From: Burkholderia glumae LMG 2196 = ATCC 33617
Lineage (GTDB): Bacteria; Pseudomonadota; Gammaproteobacteria; Burkholderiales; Burkholderiaceae
Assembly: GCF_000960995.1 (NCBI RefSeq)
Contig: NZ_CP009435.1
Span: 2,046,001 to 2,110,000 of the forward strand
Direction: 5' to 3'
DNA: 64,000 nt
Position numbers and translations under genes: made by a program
Notes under the pieces: model-generated
What the model was told of the DNA's origin: nothing
Seen by the model: the letters and a program-made list of their open reading frames with translations, nothing else
The model's database searches: none
Part shown: piece after piece, positions 63,050 through 64,000 of the stretch
Numbering within the stretch: position 1 is the first letter of the stretch
Layout of the letters: every line of letters begins with the position of its first letter

Positions 63050-64000
<951 letters not shown>

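Overview
The window reads as a piece of the main chromosome of a Burkholderia-type betaproteobacterium. The evidence is very high GC with G/C-ending codons, the yceD-rpmF-plsX-fabHDG-acpP-fabF block, an arginine-type EF-P next to earP, hopanoid hpn genes, and a histidine/arginine ABC transporter beside an argR/astC pair. I do not assign a species.

Bases 1-26550 are almost entirely conserved core genes. They run from fatty-acid synthesis (plsX, fabH, fabD, fabG, acpP, fabF) to an envelope-stress operon (a YgfX-like gene, rpoE, rseA, rseB, a DegP/MucD protease, a glutaredoxin-like gene). A translation/processing block follows (lepA, lepB, rnc, era, recO, pdxJ, acpS, nagZ). On the minus strand come a sigma-54-type response regulator with degenerate catalytic motifs, efp and earP. 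uvrC and pgsA then lead into three tRNA genes (Gly, Gly, Cys).

Bases 27112-30573 are a small, decayed, lower-GC island inserted at the 3' end of tRNA-Cys. It is bounded by a 99-bp imperfect direct repeat (94/99) that copies the 3' part of the tRNA and its terminator. It holds a broken phage adenine methylase, a frameshifted Tlde1-like (DUF2778) peptidoglycan-targeting gene translationally coupled to a small two-helix membrane protein (possible effector/immunity pair), a TIR/SEFIR-type gene that may be an antiphage NADase, a 160-bp MITE-like element and a 42-codon ORF. No integrase remains. This is the most accessory and most interesting part of the window.

Bases 30730-47785 are mixed metabolic and stress genes: free methionine sulfoxide reductase, a LysR/pirin divergent pair, an acetyltransferase, CtaG/Sco copper assembly factors, trehalose synthesis (otsB-otsA), an ABC exporter, a glycosyltransferase, two membrane proteins, a GntR regulator with uronate dehydrogenase that probably share an operator, and a Tat-exported phospholipase C.

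Bases 48141-64000 hold a FAD/GcvT-type methylamine oxidoreductase, pdxY, a luciferase-like monooxygenase, the hopanoid side-chain cluster hpnI-J-K-L, a double-SmpA lipoprotein, and a basic amino acid transporter (permease, permease, ATPase, no binding protein) followed by an AraC-type regulator and astC, which is cut by the window end. The last set suggests coordinated arginine/ornithine uptake and degradation by the AST pathway.
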